Shown here: positions 16,698 to 25,294 of the stretch, piece after piece | Numbering within the stretch: the stretch's first letter is position 1 | Layout of the letters: each line of letters begins with the position of its first letter | NCBI RefSeq assembly: GCF_035917335.1 | Contig: NZ_CP109067.1 | Coordinates: forward strand, 6,757,001 to 6,821,000 | Source: Micromonospora sp. NBC_01813 | GTDB lineage: Bacteria; Actinomycetota; Actinomycetes; Mycobacteriales; Micromonosporaceae | Reading direction: 5' to 3' | Length of the DNA stretch: 64,000 nucleotides | The notes under the pieces: generated by a model | Databases searched by the model: none | Told to the model about the DNA's origin: nothing | Seen by the model: the letters and a program-made list of their open reading frames with translations, nothing else | Made by a program: the position numbers and the translations under genes

Positions 16698-18314
16698 CTA
16701 TTCGGCGGTGATGCCCAGACTGACCAGCACCGCTCCCTGGTAGAGCACCAGCGGCTCGCCAGTGCCGTCGCGGCGGGCCAGCACCACGGCGTCCTCCGGC
16801 CCGGGCCTCGACCGATCCCCGTGATCGGCTCGCAACGAGATGAGCAGGTGCGCGCCGTCGGGCGTGGGCAGCACGGTGCCGACCCGCTGCCCAGGGCCGG
16901 CACCGGTGGCGATCTCGACCTGCCGGCCGGCTCCGTCGGTGAGCAGCAACCGGTCGGTGCGGGGTTCGCGGTCGTCGTCGACCAGGTCGTGCAGCACGGT
17001 GCCGTCGGGGAACGCGCTTCTCGGCGTCGCCAGCGGCCCGGCGGTGGTGACGGTGCCGGCCGGGTCGATCGTCACCGTTTCCCCGCTGGGCTGTAGCCGC
17101 AGCGCGGCCAGGGATGCGCCGGTCGAGGTCAGCGCCGTCGCCGAGGAGGCGTCCGGCAGGGCGGGGTGGGCCCGCGCGGTCGCGGTGGCCAGGTCGACCG
17201 ACCAGACCCGGTTCGGTGGGTCAGCCACCCGGCCCAGGTCGGCGTCCGGCGGGAACTCGACGACCAGTGCCGAGTCACCGGCCATCGCGACGGCGACCGG
17301 GCCGGCGACCGGCGGTAGATCCCCCGGCCCGGGCCGACCGGCGTCGCCGGACCCGCCGTCGGTCGGGTCGGTGACCGGGGTGACCGCACCGGAAGCCAGG
17401 TCCAGCACCGCCAGCCGCCTAGCGCCGGAGCGGGTGTCCACCACCAGCGCGTACCGACCGGTCGCCGCGAAGGCCACCTCGCCGACCGGGCTGAGCAGGG
17501 TGCGGTCCTCGCCGTCGGGCTGGATCAGGCTGACCGCCCGCACCCCGTCCCGCAGGTGCGACACGGCGAATCCGCCGTCGGTGAAGACGCCGGTGACGGT
17601 GCGGCGGGTGGCTGGCACGGTCGGCCGCCAGCTGCCGTCGGCGGTGTCCGCGAGGATCAGGCGTGGCTGCTGTTCATCGGTCAGCGCCGCCAGGTAGCGC
17701 CCGTCCGGTGCGACGGCGATCGGGTGGCTGGGCAGCGAGATCGCGGCGCTGGTGGCCCCGGTGGCAAGGTCGACTCCGCCGTACCGGTCGCCCGGCCGAC
17801 CCTGCCAGATCACGCCGCCGTGGTCGGCGACGGTGCAGGTCGCCTCCACCGTTGGTTGCCCGATGGCACCGTCGGCGTGCACGGTCAGACAGCGGGGGCC
17901 GGTGATCGACAGCTGCGGGCCGATCGCGGTGGCCGTCGAGACGAAGGCGTGATCGGGCAGCGCGACGTCGACGAGTCGTCCGCCGGTGAGCAGGGCGTCG
18001 CGTGGATCCTCGGCGAGCCCTTCGGCGATGGCCGGGAAGCGGGGGTCGCCGAGCGCGACATCGGCGTGCCGGCGGTCGGGTGTCACCTCGGCGATCTCGT
18101 CACCGAAGCGGGCCACCGCCACCAGGCCGGTCAGATCGGTGCGACGCTCGTCCTCGACGGCCACGGCGAACACCGCCGGGCCGAGACCGGTCACCTCCGC
18201 TGGCAACTGCCCGACCCGGGCGGGCAGCGCCGACGCGCCGCCCTCGACGCAGCCGGCGGTCGTCACCGCCAGCACCGCTGCGGTCAACGTCATCTGCCAT
18301 CGTCGTCGGGCCAT
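16698..18314 (-). CDS. Predicted lipoprotein with beta-propeller-like repeats
   Basis: 538 residues. A lipoprotein signal peptide is clear: MARRRW, hydrophobic AAVLAVTTAG, lipobox Cys at about residue 22. The rest consists of repeated short beta-strand units (AVAPDGRYLAALTDE, VAFAATGRYALVVDTRSG, LLPTPDGAHLLISL) resembling WD40/PQQ-like propeller blades. It is likely an exported, membrane-anchored protein with a binding rather than catalytic role. A CACAAT hexamer 7-12 bp before the ATG suggests a leaderless transcript. The DUF2071 gene upstream on the same strand has the same arrangement. Confidence 0.75.
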   Translation of the reverse strand: MARRRWQMTLTAAVLAVTTAGCVEGGASALPARVGQLPAEVTGLGPAVFAVAVEDERRTDLTGLVAVARFGDEIAEVTPDRRHADVALGDPRFPAIAEGLAEDPRDALLTGGRLVDVALPDHAFVSTATAIGPQLSITGPRCLTVHADGAIGQPTVEATCTVADHGGVIWQGRPGDRYGGVDLATGATSAAISLPSHPIAVAPDGRYLAALTDEQQPRLILADTADGSWRPTVPATRRTVTGVFTDGGFAVSHLRDGVRAVSLIQPDGEDRTLLSPVGEVAFAATGRYALVVDTRSGARRLAVLDLASGAVTPVTDPTDGGSGDAGRPGPGDLPPVAGPVAVAMAGDSALVVEFPPDADLGRVADPPNRVWSVDLATATARAHPALPDASSATALTSTGASLAALRLQPSGETVTIDPAGTVTTAGPLATPRSAFPDGTVLHDLVDDDREPRTDRLLLTDGAGRQVEIATGAGPGQRVGTVLPTPDGAHLLISLRADHGDRSRPGPEDAVVLARRDGTGEPLVLYQGAVLVSLGITAE

Positions 18315-18327
18315 CCAAGCATTGTGA

Positions 18328-19098
18328 TCATCGTTGGCAAATCCCGCCTGGTACGGCGACCGGCCGGCCGAAGCGAACCGGTACGCCGGGTGAGTAGAGC
18401 ACGCTGGCCGGTGCCCCCGCCGGCGCCGGCAGCCCGCCGGCGGTGACCAGACCGTCGTCCAGGTCGATCAGCTCGGCCCGATGCAACGGCCACTGTGGAT
18501 GTTCGTTGGGCAGGTAGCGGGTCCGGCCGTACACCTGCTCGTGTAGGCCCCACCGGGCGGTGAGGAAGTGCTCCAGCGGGGTCGGCTCGCCGATCGCCGC
18601 CCCGACCCGGACCACCATCCGGCTGTGCGCACCGCGCGGCCCCGGCCAGCGACGCCGGCACCGGTAGGTGAGAATGTCACCGTCGCGGTCCAGCCGCATC
18701 CACGACCACAGGTACGGCAACCGCAGGCTGGCCATCGCCACCAGCACCGGCAGCAACCGGGCCGCGTCCAGGGAGCGGAACACCACGCCGCGCCGCCCGG
18801 CGTCGTCGACCGAATAGAGCCGTACGTTGGTCTCGCAGAAGGTGCCCAGGTACGGGATGCCGGGGCCGGTGAGCGGGCCGACGCCGACCATCCGGAAGCC
18901 GATCAGCCCCACGTAGCTGATGCCGTCGAAGGTGTCCGGTCGGGTCCCCGGCGGCAGCAGCGCAGCGACCACCGCCGGGTCCACCGGCCAGTGCAGGAAC
19001 GTCAGATCGTGCCAGCCCTGCACGAGCACCGGCCGGTGGATCGGCCGTGGCGCGGTGGCGGTGATCGGCTCTTGCACCGGTCGATCGTCGAGAGGCAT
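18328..19098 (-). CDS. DUF2071 (YqjF-like) protein
   Basis: 256 residues from the ATG at 19098. Family features: WHDLTFLHWPVDPAVVAALLPPG, SYVGLIGFRMVG, FCETNVRLYSVDDAGRRGVVFRSLDA and a C-terminal LHRAELIDLDD. DUF2071 proteins are of unknown biochemical function with an acetoacetate-decarboxylase-like fold. No Shine-Dalgarno is visible; CACAAT lies exactly 7-12 bp before the ATG, as for the following lipoprotein gene 13 bp downstream. A longer frame to 19536 is antisense to the PPOX gene and is not used. Confidence 0.88.
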   Translation of the reverse strand: MPLDDRPVQEPITATAPRPIHRPVLVQGWHDLTFLHWPVDPAVVAALLPPGTRPDTFDGISYVGLIGFRMVGVGPLTGPGIPYLGTFCETNVRLYSVDDAGRRGVVFRSLDAARLLPVLVAMASLRLPYLWSWMRLDRDGDILTYRCRRRWPGPRGAHSRMVVRVGAAIGEPTPLEHFLTARWGLHEQVYGRTRYLPNEHPQWPLHRAELIDLDDGLVTAGGLPAPAGAPASVLYSPGVPVRFGRPVAVPGGICQR

Positions 19099-19117
19099 GC
19101 GAGCATTGTGCCGGTCA

Positions 19118-19175
19118 TACCCGCCAACCAGGCCCGCCGTATCCGCCAACCAGGCCCGCCGAATCCGCCAACCAG
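19118..19175. repeat. 22-bp direct repeat, 2.6 copies, upstream of PPOX gene
   Basis: Copies at 19118-19139 and 19140-19161 differ by one base; a 14-nt partial third copy spans 19162-19175. The core is atccgccaaccaggcccgcc. It lies between divergent start codons, directly before the ribosome site of the PPOX gene, so it could be a set of operator half-sites or a simple duplication. Confidence 0.85.
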
Positions 19176-19191
19176 ATCTGAGGAGCCGCAC

Positions 19192-19659
19192 GTGGCACGT
19201 GCCATCGCGACGAACACCCGCGTCGACCGGGACGGCCTGGTCGACTTTCTGCGTACCCGGCACCGGGCGGTCCTGATGACCACCCGCGCCGACGGCCGTC
19301 CGCAGGCCTCGCCGGTCACCTGCGGCATCGATGCCGGTGGCCGGCTGCTGATCTCCACCTACCCGGACCGGGCCAAAGCGGTCAACATCCGCCGTGACCC
19401 GACCGTGTCGGCCGTGGTGCTCTCCGACGACTGGGACGGGCCGTGGGTGCAGCTCGACGGTGTCGCCGCCGTGATCGACATGCCGGGCGCGGTGGACGAA
19501 CTCGTCGAGTACTACCGGTGCATCTCCGGCGAGCACCCGGACTGGGACGAGTACCGCGACGCGATGCGTCGGCAGGACAAGTCGCTGATCCGGATGGTGA
19601 TCGACCAGTGGGGGCCGATCGCCACCGGCGGCTTCCCGGCCCGCCTCGCCGACAACTGA
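19192..19659 (+). CDS. PPOX-class F420-dependent oxidoreductase
   Basis: 155 residues from the GTG at 19192, preceded by tgaggagccgcac. It has the split-barrel flavin/F420 fold: LVDFLRTRHRAVLMTTRADG, PQASPVTCGIDAGGRLLIST, RAKAVNIRRDPTVSAVV. Actinobacterial members use deazaflavin F420 or FMN to reduce diverse substrates; the substrate is not evident. It is transcribed divergently from the DUF2071 gene across a direct-repeat array. Confidence 0.9.
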   Translation: MARAIATNTRVDRDGLVDFLRTRHRAVLMTTRADGRPQASPVTCGIDAGGRLLISTYPDRAKAVNIRRDPTVSAVVLSDDWDGPWVQLDGVAAVIDMPGAVDELVEYYRCISGEHPDWDEYRDAMRRQDKSLIRMVIDQWGPIATGGFPARLADN

Positions 19660-19690
19660 CCGGTCCGCCGTCGACGAGGCCGACCGGTCA
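19657..19690. terminator. Short inverted repeat between convergent genes
   Basis: tgaccggtc at 19657-19665 is the exact reverse complement of 19682-19690, with a 16-nt loop. It starts in the PPOX stop codon and ends just before the stop of the small minus-strand gene. It is a weak candidate for a bidirectional terminator. Confidence 0.35.
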
Positions 19691-19692
19691 GC

Positions 19693-19899
19693 TCACTCGG
19701 ACGGCTCCGGGAGGTCGCAGTCGACCTGCGGGTTGACGCCGATGTAGTTCAGCGGGCCGGCGATCACCGTCACGATGGTGGAGCCGGCGTGCGCGCAGTT
19801 GGTGTCGTCCTGCTCGAAGTAGCCGCGCTGCACCGCCGCCACCAGCCCGATGACCAGCCAGATGAGCACGATCACTCCGGATATCGAACCGCCGCGCAT
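19693..19899 (-). CDS. Small single-pass membrane protein
   Basis: 68 residues from the ATG at 19899, chosen because gaggaggcaacc lies directly upstream. One hydrophobic segment (ISGVIVLIWLVIGLVAAVQ) is followed by a short polar tail with two cysteines (TNCAHAG and VDCDLPE). I do not recognise the family. The two cysteines outside the membrane could form a disulfide. It is probably monocistronic. Confidence 0.75.
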   Translation of the reverse strand: MRGGSISGVIVLIWLVIGLVAAVQRGYFEQDDTNCAHAGSTIVTVIAGPLNYIGVNPQVDCDLPEPSE

Positions 19900-20019
19900 G
19901 GTTGCCTCCTCGAACGTCGGGTCGCCGTACCGGCCCCGCCGCGCGGGTGGCGGCGGCGGGATCCGATCGGCGGATGGCAACCCTTGTACCCAGTGGCGCT
20001 CGGCCCGTAACGCCCCGGG

Positions 20020-20784
20020 TCAACCACCGGCCCGGCGCCAGAACTGCCGCTGCCCGACCTGCGGCACCTGCTCGTCGCGGACCACGACGTCCAGTTTGCT
20101 CAACTCGGCGCGCAGCAGCTCGGCCTCGGCCAGCTCGTCGCGGTCCAGCGCCCGCTGCCGGATGGCGAACATCGCGTCCGCGCCGGCCGGCAGGTCGGGC
20201 AGCGCCGGCACCCACAGCCGGTACGCCGCCCGCTGCGGGTCGCCGTCCGGCCGCCACGGGTAACCGTGGAAACGCAGGGTCGTGGCGAGCCGCTGGGCCG
20301 ACAGGTCACCGGCCCGGGAGCAGAGCTCCTCGCCCCGGTGGCCGAGCAGCACCAACCGGGTCCCGTCCAGGAAGACGGCGCCGACGGCGGTACGCGGCAC
20401 CATCGCCTCGAACTCGCCACGGCGGAGCGTCAACTCGTCCCGGGTCACCACGACGTACAGGTGCTCGGCGTCACCGACCGCGGCCAGCAGCAGACCGGCG
20501 ACGATTCCCAACACCACCCCGCCGATCAGCGCCGGTGTCGGCGGCACCGCGTCGATCAGCCGCAACGGGCCGGCCAGCGGCACCCAGGGCAGGCTCAACG
20601 CCCAGCCGGCGAACGGTTTCAGCAGCGCGCCGAGCGCGGCACCGAGCCCGGCGAGCAGCACGGCCACCCCGTACCGCTCGCCGGGACCGGGCCCGACGAC
20701 GGTGGCCGGGCCACCGCCGCCCGACCCGGCTGAGCCGCCGCCGCGCCCGGTCGCTCCCGCGCCGTCCCGGTCAGGCGATGTCAC
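20020..20784 (-). CDS. YqeB-like membrane protein
   Basis: 254 residues. A Gly/Ala-rich N-terminus is followed by two hydrophobic hairpins (VAVLLAGLGAALGALL, ALIGGVVLGIVAGLLLA), then a soluble PH-like beta region (LYVVVTRDELTLRRG, AVFLDGTRLVLLG). The C-terminal RALDRDELAEAELLRAELSK and QRQFWRR resemble the end of cysteinyl-tRNA synthetases. This fits the actinobacterial YqeB-like family of unknown function. Its start overlaps the ABC permease end by 14 bp, so it is the third gene of that operon. Confidence 0.75.
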   Translation of the reverse strand: MTSPDRDGAGATGRGGGSAGSGGGGPATVVGPGPGERYGVAVLLAGLGAALGALLKPFAGWALSLPWVPLAGPLRLIDAVPPTPALIGGVVLGIVAGLLLAAVGDAEHLYVVVTRDELTLRRGEFEAMVPRTAVGAVFLDGTRLVLLGHRGEELCSRAGDLSAQRLATTLRFHGYPWRPDGDPQRAAYRLWVPALPDLPAGADAMFAIRQRALDRDELAEAELLRAELSKLDVVVRDEQVPQVGQRQFWRRAGG

Positions 20785-21514
20785 GACGCTGGATTCGCAG
20801 CATCCCGGCGATCAGCGGGACCAGCACCCAGACCGCCACCGAGGTGGCCAGCCGGGCCCACTGTCCGGCGGTGACGTCCGCGGTGAGCAGCGGCTCCGTG
20901 GTCAACGTCAGGTCCAGCCACTGCGCGACGTCGCGGAGCCGCTCGATCAGACTGCCGAGGACCGTCCACACCGTCGGCAGCAGCAGGAGCAGCACGATCG
21001 CGACCGGCGTGTTCAGCAGCAGCATGCCGAACGCCACCCCCATCACCACGTTGATCACCTGGAACAGCACCGCGTAGCCGATCAACGCCGCCTCGATCCG
21101 CCAGCGGTCGGTGCTCGCACCGGTGCCGGCAGCCGCCGCGATCGCCGTGCCGGCAGCCGCGGCGGCCAGGCTGGTCACCACCGACGCGACCGAGGCGACG
21201 ACCGCCGCTATCAGCTTCGCGGCCAGCACCCGGTGCCGCACCGGCACCAGCGCGAAGGTGGTCAACGCGGTCCGCTGCGACCACTCGGTCGTCACCAGCA
21301 GCACACCCAGCACCGGCAGCAGGAACGCGACCGGCAGCACCGCCATCACGAAGAAGGTCCCGAAGGTCTGCTCGGCCGACTCGACGAAGATCACCACAAC
21401 GGTGACGATCGCCGCCGTCGACAGCCCGATCACCCCGAGCAGCCAGGCGCCGGCCCGGGTGTCCACCATCTTGCGCAGTTCGACCAGGATCAGCCGCCAC
21501 CACAACGTGTTCAA
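20771..21514 (-). CDS. ABC-2 type transporter permease
   Basis: 247 residues with six predicted membrane helices (TAAIVTVVVIFV, FFVMAVLPVAFLLPVLGVLL, VVASVASVVTSLAAAAAG, GYAVLFQVINVVMGVAFGML, PVAIVLLLLLPTVWTVLG, LATSVAVWVLVPLIAGML). The cytoplasmic motif TTEWSQRTALTTFALVPVRH is typical of ABC-2 exporters. It works with the ATPase whose stop overlaps its start by 4 bp. The substrate is unknown; similar three-gene units export lipids, antibiotics or bacteriocins. Confidence 0.9.
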   Translation of the reverse strand: MNTLWWRLILVELRKMVDTRAGAWLLGVIGLSTAAIVTVVVIFVESAEQTFGTFFVMAVLPVAFLLPVLGVLLVTTEWSQRTALTTFALVPVRHRVLAAKLIAAVVASVASVVTSLAAAAAGTAIAAAAGTGASTDRWRIEAALIGYAVLFQVINVVMGVAFGMLLLNTPVAIVLLLLLPTVWTVLGSLIERLRDVAQWLDLTLTTEPLLTADVTAGQWARLATSVAVWVLVPLIAGMLRIQRRDIA

Positions 21515-22410
21515 CGCACTGCCTCCCGTACCGAATCGCCAGCGGTCAGGGCCAGGAACATCTGCTCCAGGCCGCCGTTGTCCGCCGGTCGCAACTCCAT
21601 CAACACGGCGCCGGTGTCCGCCGCGACCTGACCGACCGCCTCCGGCCCGGCCTGCACCAGCAGCCGGCCGTCGACCTCGCTGGCGGCCAGCCCGGCCCGA
21701 TCCAACGCACCCCGCAGCGCCTGCGGGTCCCGGGCCCGGACCAGGGTGCCGCCGTCGCCGGCCAGCAGCTCCGACTTGTCGCCGTCGGCGACGATCCGGC
21801 CACCCCCGATCACTACCAGCCGGTCCGCCACCGCCTCCACCTCCCGCAGCAGATGGGACGAGAGCAGCACCGTGCCGCCCCGGTCGGCGAAGTCGCGCAG
21901 CAGGCCGCGCATCCAGAAGATGCCCTCCGGGTCCAGGCCGTTCGCCGGCTCGTCGAGGATCAGCACCCGTGGTTCGCCGAGCAGCGCGTGTGCCAGGCCG
22001 AGCCGCTGACGCATCCCCAGCGAGTAGGCCCGCACCCGGCGGCGGGCCGCGACCTGGTTCAACCCGACCAGGTCGAGCAGGTCGCCGACCCGCGCCCGGG
22101 GCACCCCCATGGCCAGCGCCGCGACGGTCAGCGTCTCCCGGCCGCTGCGGCCCGGGTGCATCGCCGCCGCGTCCAGCAGTACGCCGACCACCCGCCCCGG
22201 ATCCCGCAGCTGGCGGTACGCCGACCCGTCGATGGTGGCGGTGCCGCCGGAGGCGGTGGCCAGGCCGCAGATCATCCGCATCGTGGTGGACTTGCCGGCG
22301 CCGTTGGGCCCGAGGAACCCGGTGACGGTGCCCGCTGCGCAGGTGAACGACACGTCGTCGACGGCGAGTTGCCGTCCGTACCGTTTGGTGAGATTCCGTA
22401 CTTTGATCAC
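21511..22410 (-). CDS. ABC-2 transporter ATP-binding protein
   Basis: 299 residues. Walker A GPNGAGKST near residue 40, signature YSLGMRQRLGLAHALLG, Walker B VLILDEPANGLDPEG, and H-loop LSSHLLREVE. The YSLGMRQR form marks DRI/CcmA-type exporter ATPases. It starts the three-gene operon that runs leftward. It is divergent from the histidine kinase gene across 152 bp, and kinase/regulator pairs in this position commonly control the neighbouring exporter. Confidence 0.94.
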   Translation of the reverse strand: MIKVRNLTKRYGRQLAVDDVSFTCAAGTVTGFLGPNGAGKSTTMRMICGLATASGGTATIDGSAYRQLRDPGRVVGVLLDAAAMHPGRSGRETLTVAALAMGVPRARVGDLLDLVGLNQVAARRRVRAYSLGMRQRLGLAHALLGEPRVLILDEPANGLDPEGIFWMRGLLRDFADRGGTVLLSSHLLREVEAVADRLVVIGGGRIVADGDKSELLAGDGGTLVRARDPQALRGALDRAGLAASEVDGRLLVQAGPEAVGQVAADTGAVLMELRPADNGGLEQMFLALTAGDSVREAVR

Positions 22411-22562
22411 CGCTTCAGCGTCGCGGTCGGGCGGCCCGCCGCGCAGCGGCCGGCGGTCGATGCCGTACCACCCTCGGACCAGCGCCGGATGGTCCTTGGT
22501 CTATCGCGACCACCGACTTTGGTTGCTGTCCGGCGCCGCCTGCCGCTGCGTACGCTGGCCGC

Positions 22563-23825
22563 ATGGGTGGGGTGCCGGTGCCGGAGAATCCCTGGTTGCT
22601 GCCGGGCGAGCTGGTCGCCGAGCCGACCCGTGTCCGCCGGCGCAGCGCCCGGGACTGGATCGTCGACTGCGTCGCGTTCGCCCTCGCCGTCAGCTACCTG
22701 GTCTTCGTGTCGTGGGACCTGCGTCAACCGCAGCCCAACATGACCGCCGACGCCACCAGCTCGATCTGGCTGTACCGGCTCGACCTGCTGCTCGGGGTGG
22801 TCTGCTGCGGGCTGATCTGGTGGCGGCGCCGCTGGCCGCTCGGCCTGGTCCTGCTGACCCTGCCGGCGGCGGTGCTTTCCGTCTCCGGCGGCATCGCCAT
22901 CGTGATCCTGCTGTTCACCGTCGCGGTGCACCGTTCGTTCATGGTCGCGGCGGCGGCCACCGCCGCCCACGCGGCGGCTACCCCGCTGTACTACCTGATC
23001 TATCCCGACCGGGATCTGGACCTGCTGGGCGCGATGGTGTTCACCGCGGTCGTGCTCGGCGCGGTGCTGGCCTGGGGGATGTTCGTCCGGGCCCGTCGGC
23101 AGTTGATCGTGTCGCTGCGGGACCGCGCCCACCGGGCCGAAGCGGAGCAGCAGCTGCGGATCAGCCAGGCGCAGCAGGCGGAGCGCACCCGGATCGCCCG
23201 GGAGATGCACGACGTGCTGGCACACCGGATCTCGCTGCTCAGCCTGCACGCCGGGGCGCTGGAGTTTCGGCCCGACGCGCCCCGCGAGGAGATCGCCCAG
23301 GCCGCCGGGGTGATCCGGGTGGCGGCCCATCAGGCGTTGCAGGAGCTGCGGGAGGTGATCGGCGTACTGCGGACCGACCAGCTGCCGCCTACCTCGTCGA
23401 CCCTGCCGGTGCGGGCCGCCGAGCCGCCGCAGCCGACCCTGGCCGACCTGCCGGCCCTGGTCGACGAGTCGCGACAGGCCGGCACCCGGGTCAGCCTGGT
23501 CAGCGAGGTCGACCAGGCCGAGACGCTGCCGACCGGGCTGGGCCGGGCGGCGTACCGGATCGTCCAGGAAGGTTTGACGAATGCCCGCAAACATGCGCCG
23601 GGGGCCGCGGCGACGGTCGCGGTGAGTGGCCGGCCCGGCAACGGACTGACCGTCGAGGTCACCAACCGCCGCCCGGTGCTGCCGGCCCCGACGCCGATCC
23701 CGGGCGCCGGCACCGGCCTGGTCGGGCTCGCCGAACGCGCCACCCTGGCCGGCGGTCGGCTGACCCACGGCCCGACCGAGGCCGGCGACTTCCGGCTGGC
23801 GGCCTGGCTGCCGTGGCCGGCGTGA
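22563..23825 (+). CDS. NarL-type sensor histidine kinase
   Basis: 420 residues. About four to six N-terminal membrane helices (VAFALAVSYLVFVSW, LLLGVVCCGLIWW, IAIVILLFTVAVH, GAMVFTAVVLGAVLAWGMF) precede a HisKA_3 domain with the phospho-His in AREMHDVLAHRISLLSLHAG near 215. A HATPase domain follows (AAYRIVQEGLTNARKHAPG, GAGTGLVGLAERATLAGG). No Shine-Dalgarno is visible; TACGCT at 22551-22556 lies exactly 7-12 bp before the ATG, suggesting a leaderless transcript. It overlaps its regulator gene by 4 bp. With no large extracellular domain it probably senses membrane perturbation. Confidence 0.94.
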   Translation: MGGVPVPENPWLLPGELVAEPTRVRRRSARDWIVDCVAFALAVSYLVFVSWDLRQPQPNMTADATSSIWLYRLDLLLGVVCCGLIWWRRRWPLGLVLLTLPAAVLSVSGGIAIVILLFTVAVHRSFMVAAAATAAHAAATPLYYLIYPDRDLDLLGAMVFTAVVLGAVLAWGMFVRARRQLIVSLRDRAHRAEAEQQLRISQAQQAERTRIAREMHDVLAHRISLLSLHAGALEFRPDAPREEIAQAAGVIRVAAHQALQELREVIGVLRTDQLPPTSSTLPVRAAEPPQPTLADLPALVDESRQAGTRVSLVSEVDQAETLPTGLGRAAYRIVQEGLTNARKHAPGAAATVAVSGRPGNGLTVEVTNRRPVLPAPTPIPGAGTGLVGLAERATLAGGRLTHGPTEAGDFRLAAWLPWPA

Positions 23826-24547
23826 CGGTCGCGGCGGGTCCGCAGCCGGCAGGTCCGCAGCCGGTACGGATTCTGATCGTCGACGACGATCCACTGGTCC
23901 GGGCCGGCCTGTCGATGATCCTCGGCGGCGCCCCGGATCTGGCCGTGGTCGGCGAGGCCGGCGACGGAGGCGACGTGCCGGCCGCGGTCGCCGGCTGCGC
24001 GCCGGACGTGGTGCTGATGGACATCCGGATGCCGCAGGTCGACGGGCTCGCCGCCACCGAGGCGCTGCGCGCCCGACCGGATGCACCGCAGGTGGTGGTG
24101 CTCACCACCTTCGACGCCGACGAGTACGTCCTGCGGGCGTTGCGGGCCGGGGCGAGCGGCTTCCTGCTCAAGGACACCCCGCCAACGGAGATCGTCGCCG
24201 CCGTCCGCCGGGTGCACGCCGGCGAGCCGATCCTCTCCCCGGCGGCCATCCGCCGGTTGATCAGCCACGTCGCCGGGCCCGACGCGGTCCCGGCCGTCGG
24301 GCCGGGACCGCAGGACGACTCAGCCCGGCGCCGGGAACGGGCCCGCCGGGCGCTCGACGGGCTGAGCCCACGGGAACGCGACGTCGCGACAGCCGTCGCC
24401 CGGGGCCGGTCCAACGCCGAGATCGCCGCCGAGCTGTTCATGAGCGTGGCGACGGTCAAGGCGTACGTGTCCCGGCTGCTGTCCCGCCTCGACCTGAACA
24501 ACCGGGTCCAGATCGCCGTGCTGGTGCACGACGCCGACCTGGGCTGA
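23822..24547 (+). CDS. NarL/LuxR-family response regulator
   Basis: 241 residues from the GTG at 23822 in a GTGA overlap with the kinase. The receiver has D21/D22, phosphoacceptor D67 in VLMDIRMP, the Thr in LTTF and Lys in FLLKDTPP. The LuxR helix-turn-helix is at about 175-235 (LSPRERDVATAVARGRSNAE, SVATVKAYVSRLLSRL). It likely controls the divergent ABC-2 operon; that is inferred from position. Confidence 0.94.
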   Translation: MTVAAGPQPAGPQPVRILIVDDDPLVRAGLSMILGGAPDLAVVGEAGDGGDVPAAVAGCAPDVVLMDIRMPQVDGLAATEALRARPDAPQVVVLTTFDADEYVLRALRAGASGFLLKDTPPTEIVAAVRRVHAGEPILSPAAIRRLISHVAGPDAVPAVGPGPQDDSARRRERARRALDGLSPRERDVATAVARGRSNAEIAAELFMSVATVKAYVSRLLSRLDLNNRVQIAVLVHDADLG

Positions 24548-24551
24548 GCCG

Positions 24552-24593
24552 GCCCGGTCACGCGTCGCCTGGTCGGGGCCCGGTCAGGCGTCG
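24552..24593. repeat. 16-bp direct repeat at a convergent junction
   Basis: gcccggtcacgcgtcg (24552-24567) and gcccggtcaggcgtcg (24578-24593) differ at one base. The second copy contains the stop codon of the minus-strand coiled-coil gene; the first begins 4 bp after the stop of the response regulator. Confidence 0.8.
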
Positions 24594-25294
24594 AGGACCC
24601 GGCCGGCGAGGTCACCCCGGTCGAAGGAGACGAACACGTCACCGAGCCGGTCCAGCAGGTAGCGGCGCTCCTCGGCGGTCAGCCCACCGACGAAGTCCTG
24701 CACGGTCTCGGCGACGACCGACGCCTGCCGGTCGCCGCCGCCGGTCAGCTTCGCGGCGACCTGCTCGAACGTGTCGTCGAGCAGCGGCTCCAACGCGGCC
24801 GGGTGGTGGACGAGCCAGTAGCAGCGGGCGGTCGCCGGGTCGGTGAGCACCTTGTCCCGCAGATAGCCCACCTGCTCCTGCTCCAGTTGCTGGCGCAGGC
24901 GCTGGATCCGAAGTTCGCGGGTCAGCTTGTCCACCATGACCGTGTCCTGTTCGGCCTCGCGGTCGATGGTCAGGCCGACCGTGCAGCCATGCAGCATCAG
25001 GTGTGACGAGGTCAGGTTGATCTGCGGCAGCCGGGTGTTCAGCTCGGCCTCCAGCATCGTCTTCTCGGTGACCTTGCGCTTGGCGGCGATCTTGCGGGCA
25101 GCGTCGAGCAGACACCAGCGCACCGTCTCGGCCGCGCGTTCCATCGGGCGCAGTGGCTGCCACACCGTGGTGAAGGTGGCGACGAACTCGGTGCCGGGCA
25201 GCGCCGCGGGCAGCCGGTCGGTGAAGGCGTCCTGGGCGACACCCGGCCGCGGAGTGGGCACGTTGGTACGGAACAGGTCGAAGAATCCGGGCAT
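24584..25294 (-). CDS. Coiled-coil, possibly SPFH-like protein, last gene of the cyclase/STAND cassette
   Basis: 236 residues from the ATG at 25294, with cccaggagccgtg upstream and a 1-bp stop/start overlap with the preceding gene. No named family is certain. Residues about 35-150 look like alternating beta and amphipathic helix: FTTVWQPLRPMERAAETVRW, KIAAKRKVTEKTMLEAELNT, LTIDREAEQDTVMVDKLTRE. A coiled coil follows (LRIQRLRQQLEQEQVGYLRD). The layout recalls prohibitin/SPFH domains but lacks a membrane anchor. The C-terminal 60 residues are helical (LTAEERRYLLDRLGDVF). By position it could be the effector or scaffold of the cassette; no catalytic motif is visible. Confidence 0.6.
   Translation of the reverse strand: MPGFFDLFRTNVPTPRPGVAQDAFTDRLPAALPGTEFVATFTTVWQPLRPMERAAETVRWCLLDAARKIAAKRKVTEKTMLEAELNTRLPQINLTSSHLMLHGCTVGLTIDREAEQDTVMVDKLTRELRIQRLRQQLEQEQVGYLRDKVLTDPATARCYWLVHHPAALEPLLDDTFEQVAAKLTGGGDRQASVVAETVQDFVGGLTAEERRYLLDRLGDVFVSFDRGDLAGRVLDA

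Noticed and set aside
24700-25294. Calling the coiled-coil gene a true SPFH/prohibitin
   Set aside because: It has no membrane anchor and the sequence similarity is only in general layout, so the family name was not used as the call.
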